The notes: generated by a model not told the origin, from the sequence alone. A DNA stretch of 64,000 nt from Streptomyces musisoli (GCF_016741855.1 NZ_JAERRH010000001.1:496001-560000), one strand, 5' to 3'. Shown: positions 25,456-34,111, counted from the first letter of the stretch. Made by a program: numbers and translations.

Positions 25456-26967
25456 TCATGCCGGAAGGAAGTTGATCGGGTGGCTGTCGGTCGCCCACAG
25501 GTACTGCACCGCGTACGCCCGCCAGGGCCGCCAGCCCTCCGCGCGGGCGGTGAGCGCGGCCGGGGTGGACGGCAGACCCAGCTCCTTGGCGGCGCGCCGG
25601 ATGCCGAGGTCGGTGGCGAGGAACGCGTCCGGGTCGCCCAGCGCGCGCATGGCGATGACGTCCACCGTCCACGGACCGAAGCCGGGCAGCGCGAGCAGCC
25701 GGGCGCGGGCCTCCGCCCAGTCGGCGTCCACTCCTAGGTGCAGCTCACCGTCGGCGAGCCGGCGGACGAGGGTGCTGAAGGTGGTGCGCCGGGTGCCCGG
25801 CATGGCCAGGGTCCCGGGGTCGACGGCGGCCAGTGCCTCGGGGGAAGGGAAGAGGTGGGTGAGGCCGCCCTCGGGGTCGTCCAGGGGTTTGCCGTGCGCG
25901 GCGACCAGGCGGGCCGCGTGGGTGCGGGCGGCGGCCGTGGACACCTGCTGGCCCAGTACGGCCCGCACGGCGAACTCGGCCTCGTCGACCGTGCGCGGCA
26001 CCCGGCGGCCGGGTCCCCGGTCGACCAGCGGGGCGAGCAGCGGATCGGTGCGCAGCCGCTCGTCGACGGCGACCGGGTCGGCGTCCAGGTCGAGCAGGCG
26101 GCGGCAGCGGGTGATGGCCACGGTCAGGTCGCGCAGGTCGCTCAGGGTGAGCCGGCAGGCGATGTGGTCGGCGCGGGGTGCGAGGGCCGCGATGCCGTGG
26201 CCGTAGGGCAGCCGCAGGGTGCGCCGGTAGGCGCCGGTGGGGGTGCCGCCCGCGCCATCCAGGCAGTCGGGGAGCCATTCCTCCACGCCGGGCACGGCCG
26301 TGGCGGCGAGGTGGCCGAAGAGGTTGGACGGGTTGAGCGGGGCGCGGAACGGCAGCCGCAGGTTGAGCACGCCGGGGGTGCCCGCGCCGCTGCCGGGCAC
26401 CCGGGCGCGCAGCTCGCTCGGGGACAGGGCGAAGACCTCGCGGACGGTGTCGTTGAAGGTGCGGATGGAGGAGAAGCCGGCCGCGAACGCGACCTGCGTC
26501 ATGGGCAGCGGGGTGATCTCGATGAGCAGCCGTGCGGTCTGGGCGCGCTGGGCGCGGGCGAGTGCCAGGGGGCCGGCCCCCAGCTCGGCGAGCAGCTGCC
26601 GCTCGACCTGCCGGGTGCTGTAGCCGAGCCGGGCGGCCAGTCCGGGCACGCCCTCGCGGTCCACGACCCCGTCGGCGATCAGCCGCATGGCCCGGGCCAC
26701 CAGGTCTGCGCGCCGGTTCCACTCCGGGGAGCCGGGGCTGGTGTCGGGGCGGCAGCGCTTGCAGGCCCTGAACCCGGCCTGCTGGCAGGCGGCGGCGCTC
26801 GGGTAGAACGTCATGTTCTCCGGCTTGGGCGGCACCGCCGGGCAGCTCGGCCGGCAGTAGATCCGGGTGGTCACAACGGCCGTGAAGAACCATCCGTCGA
26901 ACCGCGCGTCCTTGGACTGCACGGCACGCACGCAGTGCTCCCGGTCGAGATGCGTCCCTGTCTGCAT
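25456..26967 (-). CDS. alkA: Ada regulatory domain / AraC / AlkA fusion: DNA-3-methyladenine glycosylase
   Basis: About 503 residues with three parts. The Ada metal-binding domain (residues 5-80) has the four Cys ligands, RIYCRPSC and ACKRC, the first Cys being the methylphosphotriester acceptor. An AraC-type helix-turn-helix follows (about 85-185; VAFAAGFSSIRTFNDTVREVF). The AlkA glycosylase (about 200-490) has the HhH loop LPGFGPWTVDVIAMRALGD and the catalytic Asp in FLATDLG. It excises alkylated bases and probably activates its own operon when methylated. Ogt supplies the missing methyltransferase half of E. coli Ada. The ATG at 26967 is preferred; a GTG six codons upstream is possible. 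Confidence 0.93.
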   Translation of the reverse strand: MQTGTHLDREHCVRAVQSKDARFDGWFFTAVVTTRIYCRPSCPAVPPKPENMTFYPSAAACQQAGFRACKRCRPDTSPGSPEWNRRADLVARAMRLIADGVVDREGVPGLAARLGYSTRQVERQLLAELGAGPLALARAQRAQTARLLIEITPLPMTQVAFAAGFSSIRTFNDTVREVFALSPSELRARVPGSGAGTPGVLNLRLPFRAPLNPSNLFGHLAATAVPGVEEWLPDCLDGAGGTPTGAYRRTLRLPYGHGIAALAPRADHIACRLTLSDLRDLTVAITRCRRLLDLDADPVAVDERLRTDPLLAPLVDRGPGRRVPRTVDEAEFAVRAVLGQQVSTAAARTHAARLVAAHGKPLDDPEGGLTHLFPSPEALAAVDPGTLAMPGTRRTTFSTLVRRLADGELHLGVDADWAEARARLLALPGFGPWTVDVIAMRALGDPDAFLATDLGIRRAAKELGLPSTPAALTARAEGWRPWRAYAVQYLWATDSHPINFLPA

Positions 26968-27040
26968 GCGTCCAGCATCGGCCACCGCCCACGTCGGCCG
27001 CTGGCGGAAATCCGACCTGTACGTGGGCCTGGCCAGGGGC

Positions 27041-27190
27041 CCGGACGGTTCGGGTCCGGCTAGTCCGGGTCCGGACGGTTCGGGTCCGGCTGGTTCGGGT
27101 CCGGACGGTTCGGGACCGGCTGATTCGGGAGCGGGCTGATCGGGTCCCGACGGTTCGGGACCGGGCTGATCGGGACCGGCTAGTTCGGGT
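27041..27190. repeat. five 30-bp tandem repeats
   Basis: The segment divides exactly into five 30-bp units beginning at 27041, 27071, 27101, 27131 and 27161, each made of two related 15-bp halves (CCGGACGGTTCGGGT and CCGGCTGGTTCGGGT types). The first two units differ at few positions and later ones are more degenerate. It fills the gap between the alkA start region and the 3' end of the MTHFR-like gene, stopping 10 bp before that stop codon. No gene is seen. Confidence 0.9.
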
Positions 27191-27199
27191 GCGGGCGGT

Positions 27200-28126
27200 T
27201 CACGAGGTGTGTGTCGCGGGGGCGCTCTGCCGCCGGAAGCGGGTGATCCACTCGGCGGTGGTGCGCAGCCCGCCGAAGGTGTAGAAGTGCACCTTCACCG
27301 TGCCGTGGCGAGCGGGGTCGTAGCGGTCGGCCAGGCTGTGCAGGAAGCGGTCCGGGCCGGTCGTGCCCATGAGGTTGGTCAGCGAGAACCCGTACTTGCG
27401 GGCGACGGAGGCGCTGGTGCCGACGCCGAACCTGGTGGCGTAGCCCAGCAGCCGGCGCACTCCGGCCGGTCCGGGGACGCCGATGCGGACGGGCAGGTGC
27501 ACGCCCCGGGCACGGAGATCCTCCAGCCAGGTGAGGACCGGGTCGGCGTCGAAGCCGAACTGGGTGATGACGTCGCCGGTGAACCGGTCGGCCTCGATGG
27601 CCGCCGCCTTGTCCGTCAGCGCCGACCACAGCTCACGGTCGGCTATGCCGGGGTGCCCCTCGGGGTAGCCGGTGATGCCTACGTGCCGGACGCCGTGCCG
27701 GCGCAGCAGCCCGCTGCGCAGGACGGAGAGGGCGTCCTCGTAGGGGCCCTCGGGCCGGGCGGGGTCGCCGCCGACGACGAACACGTTCTCGGCGGTGCCG
27801 TCGGCCGCCAGCCCGCCGAGGAACTCCTCCAGGGCCGGCCGGGAGGGCAGCCGGCGTGCGGAGATGTGCGGGACGGGGACGAAACCGAGCCGTTTGACCG
27901 CGCGGGCCGCCGTCAGCCGCGTGTCGGTGTCCTCACCGGCCAGGAAGGTGATGTTGATCCGGGTGCCGGGCGGGATGCCGTCCGCCGCCTCTTCGAGCCT
28001 GGACACGTCCTTGCCGGTCATCTCCAGGGAGAAGCCGTCCAGCAGGGTGGCGCCCCGCCCCGGGGCCCCGGCGCCGTGCGGGCGGGGGGCGGTGCCCTCG
28101 GGCGACTCGGTGAGAGCGGGGTTCAT
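27200..28126 (-). CDS. methylenetetrahydrofolate reductase family protein
   Basis: A 308-residue TIM-barrel protein of the MetF family. Hallmarks are the early FSLEMTGKD segment, INITFLAGEDTDTRL, FVPVPHISARRL, VFVVGGDPARPEGPYEDAL, GITGYPEGHPGI and DVITQFGFDADPVLTWL. It should bind FAD and a folate. Ordinary MetF has EFFPP at the start, here replaced by SLEMT, as in a separate MetF-like branch whose reaction may be the reverse or use other folates, so exact activity is uncertain. GAGGAGC precedes ATG 28126. It diverges from the B3/4 gene over a dyad-bearing region. Confidence 0.88.
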   Translation of the reverse strand: MNPALTESPEGTAPRPHGAGAPGRGATLLDGFSLEMTGKDVSRLEEAADGIPPGTRINITFLAGEDTDTRLTAARAVKRLGFVPVPHISARRLPSRPALEEFLGGLAADGTAENVFVVGGDPARPEGPYEDALSVLRSGLLRRHGVRHVGITGYPEGHPGIADRELWSALTDKAAAIEADRFTGDVITQFGFDADPVLTWLEDLRARGVHLPVRIGVPGPAGVRRLLGYATRFGVGTSASVARKYGFSLTNLMGTTGPDRFLHSLADRYDPARHGTVKVHFYTFGGLRTTAEWITRFRRQSAPATHTS

Positions 28127-28217
28127 CGTGCTCCTCGTACGGCGGTGGTCCTGACCCCGGCCGATGGTGTCACGCGGACCGCGGCGGACACCGGTCAGGG
28201 GGCGCCAGCCCGAGTTA

Positions 28218-28261
28218 TGGACCGGTGACGAGGGACTCCTTTGGACCTGGCCACCGGTCCA
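28218..28261. promoter_or_regulatory. 10-bp perfect inverted repeat between divergent genes
   Basis: TGGACCGGTG (28218-28227) and CACCGGTCCA (28252-28261) are separated by 24 bp. The element lies between the divergent MTHFR-like and B3/4 genes, 92 bp from the former start and 44 bp before the leader ORF. It could be a pair of half-sites for a regulator or a hairpin in the B3/4 leader RNA. Confidence 0.5.
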
Positions 28262-28304
28262 AGCGCCGGGCACGCTGGCATTCCTGATCACCGAGGAGGT
28301 CCTG

Positions 28305-28349
28305 TTGAGCGTTTCGTCGAACCCCGGCGTGCGAGCGGGGGTGGCATGA
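28305..28349 (+). CDS. 14-codon leader ORF coupled to the B3/4 gene
   Basis: A GAGGAGG ribosome binding site (28293-28299), the best in the neighbourhood, stands 5 bp before a TTG codon. From there a 14-residue peptide MSVSSNPGVRAGVA is encoded and stops with TGA overlapping the ATG of the next gene (ATGA). The next gene has only a weak site of its own, so this small frame probably delivers ribosomes to it. No stall motif is obvious. Confidence 0.55.
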   Translation: MSVSSNPGVRAGVA

Positions 28350-29053
28350 CCGTGCGATTCCGGCATGCGGACGCGGTGCGGGCCGCGTACCCCGAGTTGT
28401 CCGCCGGCGCGCTGTACGCGGCCGGCGTGGGTGCCGCCGTGGACACCCGGCAGCGCGCCGCCGCGTACACCGCGCGGGCCGTGGCGCGCCTGGCGTCGGC
28501 CACCGAGGGTGAGTTTCCCGAGGTGCTGGCATGGCGGCGGACCTTCGCCCGGATGGGGGTGAAGCCGACGCAGTACCGGTCCGCCTCGGAGTCGCTGCTG
28601 CGCCGGCTGCGGAAGGAGGGGGAGCTGCCACGCATCCACCCGCTGGTGGACCTGTGCAACGCCATCTCGGTGGCCTACGCGGTTCCGGTCGCGGTCCTCG
28701 ACGTCGACCGGATCGCCGGGCCGCTGCTGGAGGTGCGGCCGGCGTGCGGCGACGAGACGTACACGGCGTTCGGCGGCGGTGTCGAGCATCCCGCGCCCGG
28801 CGAGGTGACCTTCGTCGACTCCGCGGGCCGGGCCCACGCCCGCCGCTGGACCCACCGGCAGAGCGGACACTCGGCGGTCGGCGCGCACACCGGCCGGGTG
28901 CTGGTGGTGACGGAGGCGATGCACGACGGCGGCGCGGACACCGTGGCCGAGGTGCTGAAGACGGTCGAGGAGGAGGTGACGGCGCACTGGGGGGCCACAC
29001 CGACGACGGCCACGCTCACGCCGGAAACCCCGGAGTTCCCCTTCGCCCACTGA
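28346..29053 (+). CDS. B3/4 (tRNA-binding-like) domain protein
   Basis: A 235-residue protein with the fold of the phenylalanyl-tRNA synthetase beta B3/4 editing domain as a stand-alone unit (COG3382). Signatures are TRQRAAAYTARAVARLAS, WRRTFARMGVKPTQYRSASESLLRR and LPRIHPLVDLCNAISVAYAVPVAV. The free-standing family may deacylate mischarged tRNA or bind an amino-acid-like ligand; the role is not settled. The start at 28346 is set by overlap with the leader ORF. Three 22-bp repeats begin right after the stop. Confidence 0.88.
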   Translation: MTVRFRHADAVRAAYPELSAGALYAAGVGAAVDTRQRAAAYTARAVARLASATEGEFPEVLAWRRTFARMGVKPTQYRSASESLLRRLRKEGELPRIHPLVDLCNAISVAYAVPVAVLDVDRIAGPLLEVRPACGDETYTAFGGGVEHPAPGEVTFVDSAGRAHARRWTHRQSGHSAVGAHTGRVLVVTEAMHDGGADTVAEVLKTVEEEVTAHWGATPTTATLTPETPEFPFAH

Positions 29054-29056
29054 CCG

Positions 29057-29122
29057 GCCCGTCCTCACCGACCGACGGGCCCGTCCTCACCGACCGACCG
29101 GCCCGTCCTCACCGACCGACCG
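29057..29122. repeat. three 22-bp tandem repeats
   Basis: GCCCGTCCTCACCGACCGAC recurs at 29057, 29079 and 29101 with a 22-bp period and few mismatches. Past it, 29142-29200 holds about three looser copies of a GGCGGGGACGAGGGATTC-like unit. The gap from 29054 to 29420 contains no other feature I can support. Confidence 0.85.
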
Positions 29123-29420
29123 AGCCGCCAGGAACGGGTCCCGCCAGGGACGAGGGATTTGGCGGGGGCGAGGGATTCGGCGGGGACGAGGGGCTCCGCG
29201 GGGGCTGCCGAAGGAGGTGGAAGAAGGTGGTGGCATGGGCCTGGGGGGCAGGTGCGCGGGCGTGCGTGGGATGGAACTGACCGCGGGCCTGGACCGGACC
29301 GTGAAAGGCGTGAACTCGGGGGACCACGGGGACCGCGGTGAGGACGAGGTGCGCGGCCGTCAGGTGGGCGTGCGCGCGGGGTGTCGGTCAGGGGCGGGGG
29401 CGGTGGGGGCGCGTGACAGC

Positions 29421-31454
29421 ATGGGCCGGATGGACGAGGGGCGGGAGACGGCGGAGACGGCCGGGGAGGTGCCGGCGCGGGGTTCCGACTTCCTTCAGCT
29501 GGCGGTCGGTGACGTGCCGGCCACGGGGAAGTCGGAGTGGCTGGCCGACCGGCTGCGGCGGGCGATAGCCGACGGCCGGCTGGGAGTGGGCAGCAGGCTG
29601 CCGGCGACCCGCGTGCTCGCCGCGGAGCTTCGTGTCTCCCGGGGAGTGGTGACCGAGGCGTACCGCAGGCTCGCCGAGGACGGCCAGGTGGCCGGCCGGC
29701 GGCGCGGCGGCACGGTGGTGGTCGCGACACCGTTCGCCATCGGATCGCCGACGGTTCCCGAGTACGGCCTTCCGGGAGCCGCCCCTGGCACGTGGCCCGC
29801 GCCCGGTGCGGGGCATAGGGGCGGCACCGAGCGTGTGGACGGCGCCGAGCATGCTGGCGGTACCGGGCACCCGGATGGTGCGGGGCGTGTGGGCAGGGAT
29901 GGCTCGCCGGGTGTCGGAGGTACCGGAGGTACCGGAAATGCAGGGGGCCCCGGAAGTGCCGGGGGCCGGATCCTCGGTCCCGGTGAGGCGTCCGACACCA
30001 CCGCCGGCGCTCCTGGCGCACAGTCCACCGCCACCCCCGACCCACTGCCGGCCAGCGACCCCAGGGCACCGGCAACCGCCACCCTCAACCCACTGCCGCC
30101 CACCGACCCCAGAACGTCAACCACCGCCACCCCCAACCCACTGCCAACCACCGACCCCAGAACGCCGGCCACCGCCACCCCCGACCCACTGCCGCCCAGC
30201 GACCCCAGGGCGCAGTCGGTCGGTGCTTCAGGCGCGCAGTCGGTCGGGGCTTCAGGCGTGTCGGTGGTCGGTGGGGGTGTTCGCGGGTCTGGCGGTGTGT
30301 ATGCCTTCTCCGCTGCCGGGCTGTTCGCCTGCGTGCCCGGTGCCGAGGTCTTCGACGCGCTGCGGGTCGCCCCGGCCACCGTCGACTTCACCCCCGGCCG
30401 CCCCGACCTCACCACCTTTCCGCGGGCCGCCTGGCTGCGCGCCGAGCGGGCCGTGCTCGCCGAGCTGTCCGCCGAGCACCTCGGCTACGGCGACCCGCGC
30501 GGCGCGCCCCGGCTGCGGCGGGCCGTCGCCGACTGGCTCGCGCGCGTGCGGGGCGTACGGGTCGAACCGGACGCGGTACTGATCGTCGCCGGCACCGCGC
30601 AGGCGCTGACCCTGCTGCACCCGGTGCTGCGGGCCGACGGCGTCGACGCGGTCGCGGTGGAGGACCCCGGCTCGCTCGGGGCCCGTCAGCACCTGGCGAA
30701 CGGGGGCCTGGCGACTTGGCCGGTGCCGGTCGACGAGGAGGGCGTACGGGTCGACGCACTGCGCGCGACCGGTGCCCGGGCCGTCCTGCTCACGCCCGCC
30801 CACCAGTTCCCCACCGGCGTGGTGACCAGCGGCGAACGCCGGCGTGAACTGCTGGAGTGGGCGCGCGACGGCGGGCTGATCCTGGAGGACGACTACGACG
30901 CCGAGCACCGCTACGACCGGCCCCCGGTCCCCGCGCTGCGCGCCCTGCTGGCCGACCGGGTCTGCTACCTGGGCAGCGTGTCGAAGCTGCTCGCGCCCGC
31001 GCTGCGGATCGGCTGGCTGGTGGCACCGGCCCGGTACCGTGCCGCGCTGGTCGACGCCAAGCGCTTCAACGACCTGGGCAACGCGGTCTTGCCGCAGCTG
31101 GTGCTCGCCCGGCTGATGGAGTCGGGTGAACTGGAGCGGCATCTGCGGACGTTGCGCGGACGCCACCGCAGGCGCCGGGACGCGATGATCGCCGCCCTCG
31201 CCGAGCACCTCCCGGGCGCGCGGGTGCACGGAGCCGCGGCGGGCCTGCATCTGACGGTGACGTACGCCTCGGACGTGCCCGACACCGAGTTCGCCGCGGC
31301 GGCGCTCGCGCACGGCGTGAAGTGCCAGCCGCTCTCCTGGCACCGGCAGTTGCCGGGGCCGCAGGGCCTGGTCCTCGGCTACGCGGCCACCCCGCCGGGT
31401 GTCGTCGCCGACGGCGTGGCACTCCTCGGCAGGGCCCTGCGCACCCTGGGCTGA
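29421..31454 (+). CDS. MocR/GabR-type regulator (GntR + aminotransferase) with repeat-expanded linker
   Basis: About 677 residues. Residues 20-100 are a GntR winged helix (WLADRLRRAIADGRLGVGSRLPATRVLAAEL, VVTEAYRRLAEDGQVAGRRRGG). Residues about 320-677 are a class I PLP aminotransferase-like domain, with the PLP lysine in YLGSVSKLLAPALRIGW and ILEDDYDAEHRYD. Such proteins sense PLP or amino compounds and control amino-acid or PLP genes. Between the domains lie some 190 residues of low complexity, several times the usual linker. They include four copies of a 16-residue unit of type TATPDPLPxxDPRxPA and two of VGASGAQS. The start is 29421 or 29430; upstream in-frame codons lie in repeat DNA. 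Confidence 0.9.
   Translation: MGRMDEGRETAETAGEVPARGSDFLQLAVGDVPATGKSEWLADRLRRAIADGRLGVGSRLPATRVLAAELRVSRGVVTEAYRRLAEDGQVAGRRRGGTVVVATPFAIGSPTVPEYGLPGAAPGTWPAPGAGHRGGTERVDGAEHAGGTGHPDGAGRVGRDGSPGVGGTGGTGNAGGPGSAGGRILGPGEASDTTAGAPGAQSTATPDPLPASDPRAPATATLNPLPPTDPRTSTTATPNPLPTTDPRTPATATPDPLPPSDPRAQSVGASGAQSVGASGVSVVGGGVRGSGGVYAFSAAGLFACVPGAEVFDALRVAPATVDFTPGRPDLTTFPRAAWLRAERAVLAELSAEHLGYGDPRGAPRLRRAVADWLARVRGVRVEPDAVLIVAGTAQALTLLHPVLRADGVDAVAVEDPGSLGARQHLANGGLATWPVPVDEEGVRVDALRATGARAVLLTPAHQFPTGVVTSGERRRELLEWARDGGLILEDDYDAEHRYDRPPVPALRALLADRVCYLGSVSKLLAPALRIGWLVAPARYRAALVDAKRFNDLGNAVLPQLVLARLMESGELERHLRTLRGRHRRRRDAMIAALAEHLPGARVHGAAAGLHLTVTYASDVPDTEFAAAALAHGVKCQPLSWHRQLPGPQGLVLGYAATPPGVVADGVALLGRALRTLG
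30010..30260 (+). repeat. 48-bp coding repeats in the MocR linker
   Basis: Four in-frame units of 48 bp encode the Pro/Asp-rich 16-mers (variants TATPDPLP, TATLNPLP, TATPNPLP, TATPDPLP each followed by a DPR), and two 24-27 bp units encode VGASGAQS. Unit lengths are multiples of three, as expected if slippage is kept in frame by selection. Confidence 0.85.
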
Positions 31455-31560
31455 CGGAAGGACTCGGGCCGCCTCGCGACGGGCCGGCACTCCTCGGTGA
31501 GGTCCTGCGCGCCCTTGGCCGACCCGCCGAAAGGGCTTCAGACCGCCTCTTCCTGACGGG
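31418..31560. repeat. imperfect 68-bp tandem duplication of the 3' end of the MocR gene
   Basis: GGCACTCCTCGG occurs at 31418 and 31486. From each point the sequences stay alike for about 70 bp: the coding end ALLGRALRTLG-stop is echoed by a pseudo-coding ALLGEVLRALG, and GGAAGGACTCGGGCCGCCTC by GAAAGGGCTTCAGACCGCCTC. The second copy reaches into the 3' end of the convergent DUF7144-like gene. Confidence 0.7.
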
Positions 31561-31990
31561 TCGCCAGGGCCCAGATGATGAAGACGTCGAGCGCAATCAG
31601 GATCAGCGACCAGACGGGCGCGTACGGCAGGAAGAGGAACTGCGCGATGAGGCTGAGCGCGACGAGGAACAGGCCGGCGAAGCGGGCCCACGCCATGTCC
31701 ATGAGCAGGCCGATACCGGTCGCGAGGACCAGGGCGCCGATGATGATGTGGATCGTGCCCCAGCCGGTGAGGTTCATCTTGTAGATGTACGCGCCGATGC
31801 GGAAGTAGACGTCGTTCCCGGCGACCGCGGCGATCCCCTGGAGAAGCGCGAGGATACCGCTGCACACCATCAGGACGCCGGCGAACGTGATGCCTCCGGT
31901 CACCCAGCCGCTGCTCCGCGCGGCGGTCTGCCGTGGCGGCCCCGAGCCGCCCGCGGGAGTCGGTCCGGTGGGCTGCGCTGCCTGGCTCAT
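31538..31990 (-). CDS. small four-helix membrane protein (DUF7144-like)
   Basis: A 150-residue protein: a hydrophilic Pro/Gly-rich N-terminus, then four transmembrane helices (ITFAGVLMVCSGILALLQGI; TIHIIIGALVLATGIGLLM; FAGLFLVALSLIAQFLFLP; SLILIALDVFIIWAL). YFRIGAYIYKMNLTGWG in the first loop is the conserved block of this Streptomyces family. The function is unknown. ATG 31990 has AAGGAA upstream. The last codons lie in the duplicated DNA at 31486-31560. Confidence 0.88.
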   Translation of the reverse strand: MSQAAQPTGPTPAGGSGPPRQTAARSSGWVTGGITFAGVLMVCSGILALLQGIAAVAGNDVYFRIGAYIYKMNLTGWGTIHIIIGALVLATGIGLLMDMAWARFAGLFLVALSLIAQFLFLPYAPVWSLILIALDVFIIWALATRQEEAV

Positions 31991-32141
31991 GAGCGTTCCT
32001 TTCTGCCTCCCCGTCGTGCGGCACGCACCGTCCTCGCTGGGCGCACCGGCACTCCGAGCGTTGGCCAGGCGGCGTCCGGACGCACCGTGGATGACGCCGT
32101 TCGGGTGAAATCCGGGACGCTGTGCCGCGGCGGGGCCGCCG

Positions 32142-32651
32142 TCAGCCGGTCTGCCGGGCGAACGCCTCGTAGGCCAGGTCGTCGAAGAGGACGAAGCGCA
32201 CCTCTTCGACGGCCGTCCGTGTGCTCCGTACCGTCTCCACCGCGATCCGGGCCGCGTCCTGCATCGGCCATCGGTAGACGCCGGTGGAGACGGCGGGGAA
32301 CGCGACGGTGCGGGCGCCGAGTTCACCGGCGACGCGCAGGGATTCGCGGTAGCAGGAGGCGAGCAGCTCCGAACGGTCCTCGCTCCGGCTGTACACCGGG
32401 CCGACGGTGTGGATCACCCAGCGGGCGTCCAGTTCGCCGGCCGTGGTGGCGACCGCCTGGCCGGTGGGCAGACCCTTGCCGTACCGGGAGGCGCGCAGGG
32501 CACGGCACTCCTCGAGGATGGCGGGGCCGCCGCGGCGGTGGATCGCGCCGTCCACGCCTCCGCCGCCGAGCAGCGAGGAGTTGGCCGCGTTGACGATGGC
32601 GTCGGCGTGCTGCCGGGTGATGTCGCCCTGGACGAGGGTGATGGTGGTCAT
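32142..32651 (-). CDS. macro domain protein, O-acetyl-ADP-ribose deacetylase-like
   Basis: A 169-residue single macro domain of the YmdB/MacroD type. It begins [40 protein letters not shown], with the catalytic Asn/Gly-rich loop and the conserved Asp, and ends with [13 protein letters not shown], the phosphate-binding loop. It should hydrolyse O-acetyl-ADP-ribose or mono-ADP-ribose on acidic residues. O-acetyl-ADP-ribose is the sirtuin by-product, and a sirtuin gene lies 7 kb away. Its start overlaps the stop of the FAD oxidoreductase gene (ATGA), so the two are co-translated. Confidence 0.94.
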   Translation of the reverse strand: MTTITLVQGDITRQHADAIVNAANSSLLGGGGVDGAIHRRGGPAILEECRALRASRYGKGLPTGQAVATTAGELDARWVIHTVGPVYSRSEDRSELLASCYRESLRVAGELGARTVAFPAVSTGVYRWPMQDAARIAVETVRSTRTAVEEVRFVLFDDLAYEAFARQTG

Positions 32652-34066
32652 GTCTGCCTCAGTCTTCGCCAGACCGCCTTGGCCGCGTTGTGGCCCGACA
32701 TGCCGTGGACACCGGGCCCCGGCGGGGTGGCCGAGGAGCAGATGAAGACGGCCGGGTGGGGGGTGTGGTAGGGGAACAGGGACAGTCTGGGGCGCAGCAG
32801 CAGCTGGAGTCCGGAGGCCGCGCCGCAGGCGATGTCGCCGCCGACGTAGTTGGCGTTGCGGGCGGCCATCTCGGCGGGTCCGGCGGTGGCGCGGGCGAGC
32901 ACGCGGTCGCGGAAGCCGGGGGCGAAGCGTTCCAGCTGGCGTTCTATGGCCTCGGTGAGGTCTCCGGACCAGCCGTTCGGCACATGGCCGTAGGCCCAGA
33001 AGACGTGCTTGCCCTCGGGGGCGCGGGTGGGGTCGGCCACGCTGGGCTGCACGGTGATCAGGAACGGCTTGTCGGGGGCGCGGTCCTCGCGGGAGGCGGC
33101 GCGCAGGGCGGTGCCGATCTCGGCGTGGCTCGCCCCGATCTGGACGGTGCCGGCGACGCGGGCCTCGGGCGCGGTCCAGGGCACCGGGCCGTCCAGCGCG
33201 TAGTCGATCTTGAAGACGCTGGGGCCGTAGCGGTAGTTCGCGTAGTAGTCGCCGAAGCCGGCGATGCGGGCGAGCGCGGCGGGCGAGGTGTCGAAGACGT
33301 ACGCGCGCGCGGGCGGCAGGTCGTCCAGGCGTTTGACCTCGTAGTCGGTGTGCACCTCGCCGCCGAGGTCGCGCAGATAGCCGGCGAGGGCGTCGGAGAT
33401 GGCCTGGGAGCCGCCGCGGGGCACCGGCCAGCCGCGGGCGTGGGCGGCCAGGGCGAAGACCAGGCCGATGGCGCCGGTCGCCAGGCCGTCGAGCGGTGCC
33501 ATCACATGGGCGACCAGGCCGGCGAAGAGGGTCTTGACCCGCTCGTCCTTGAAGCGGCGCATCAGCCAGGTGGACGGCGGGAGGCCCGCCAGTCCGAAGC
33601 GGGCCAGGGTGACCGGGTCGCGCGGGAGCGCCGTCAGCGGCAGGGACATGAAGTCCCGCACGAGGGTGTCCCAGTGGGCGAGGAGCGGCTCGACCAGCCT
33701 GCGGTACGGGCCCGCGTCGCGGGGTCCGAAGGAGGCCGCCGTCCGGGCCACCGAGCGGGACAGCACGGCCGCGGTGCCGTCCGGGAAGGGGTGGGCCATG
33801 GGCAGCGGGGCGTGCAGCCATTCGAGGCCGTACCGGTCGAGCGGCAGGGCGCGGAACGCCGGGGAGTTGATGCCGAGGGGGTGGGCGGCCGAGCACGGGT
33901 CGTGCCGGAAGCCGGGGAGGGTCAGTTCCTCGGTGCGGGCGCCGCCGCCCACGGTGGACTTCGCCTCGAACAGGGCCACGGAGAAGCCCCGCCGGGCCAG
34001 CTCCACGGCAGCGGTCAGTCCGTTCGGCCCCGCACCCACTACGACCGCATCGAGCATCGACGGCAC
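32648..34066 (-). CDS. FAD-dependent oxidoreductase, phytoene-desaturase-like
   Basis: A 472-residue flavoprotein. The N-terminal dinucleotide fold is [41 protein letters not shown], with the GxGxxG and the acidic ribose binder. The C-terminal FAD motif includes [25 protein letters not shown], the CrtI/COG1233 ending. Members desaturate carotenoids or act on unknown lipids; the absence of other carotenoid genes here makes the substrate uncertain. GTG 34066 follows GAAGGGG by 7 bp; an ATG three codons later is an alternative. It is coupled to the macro gene. Confidence 0.9.
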   Translation of the reverse strand: MPSMLDAVVVGAGPNGLTAAVELARRGFSVALFEAKSTVGGGARTEELTLPGFRHDPCSAAHPLGINSPAFRALPLDRYGLEWLHAPLPMAHPFPDGTAAVLSRSVARTAASFGPRDAGPYRRLVEPLLAHWDTLVRDFMSLPLTALPRDPVTLARFGLAGLPPSTWLMRRFKDERVKTLFAGLVAHVMAPLDGLATGAIGLVFALAAHARGWPVPRGGSQAISDALAGYLRDLGGEVHTDYEVKRLDDLPPARAYVFDTSPAALARIAGFGDYYANYRYGPSVFKIDYALDGPVPWTAPEARVAGTVQIGASHAEIGTALRAASREDRAPDKPFLITVQPSVADPTRAPEGKHVFWAYGHVPNGWSGDLTEAIERQLERFAPGFRDRVLARATAGPAEMAARNANYVGGDIACGAASGLQLLLRPRLSLFPYHTPHPAVFICSSATPPGPGVHGMSGHNAAKAVWRRLRQT

Positions 34067-34111
34067 CTTCGGACCCCTTCGTCAGCCGACGGCCATTCGC
34101 GGCCAGGATAT

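Noticed and set aside
26806..26820. GAAC-N5-GTTC resembling an SOS box
   Set aside because: The spacing is 5 instead of 4 and it lies inside the alkA coding sequence.
27041..27190. Possible CRISPR array or coding repeats
   Set aside because: Units abut without unique spacers, and no frame has start and ribosome binding site; it is a minisatellite.
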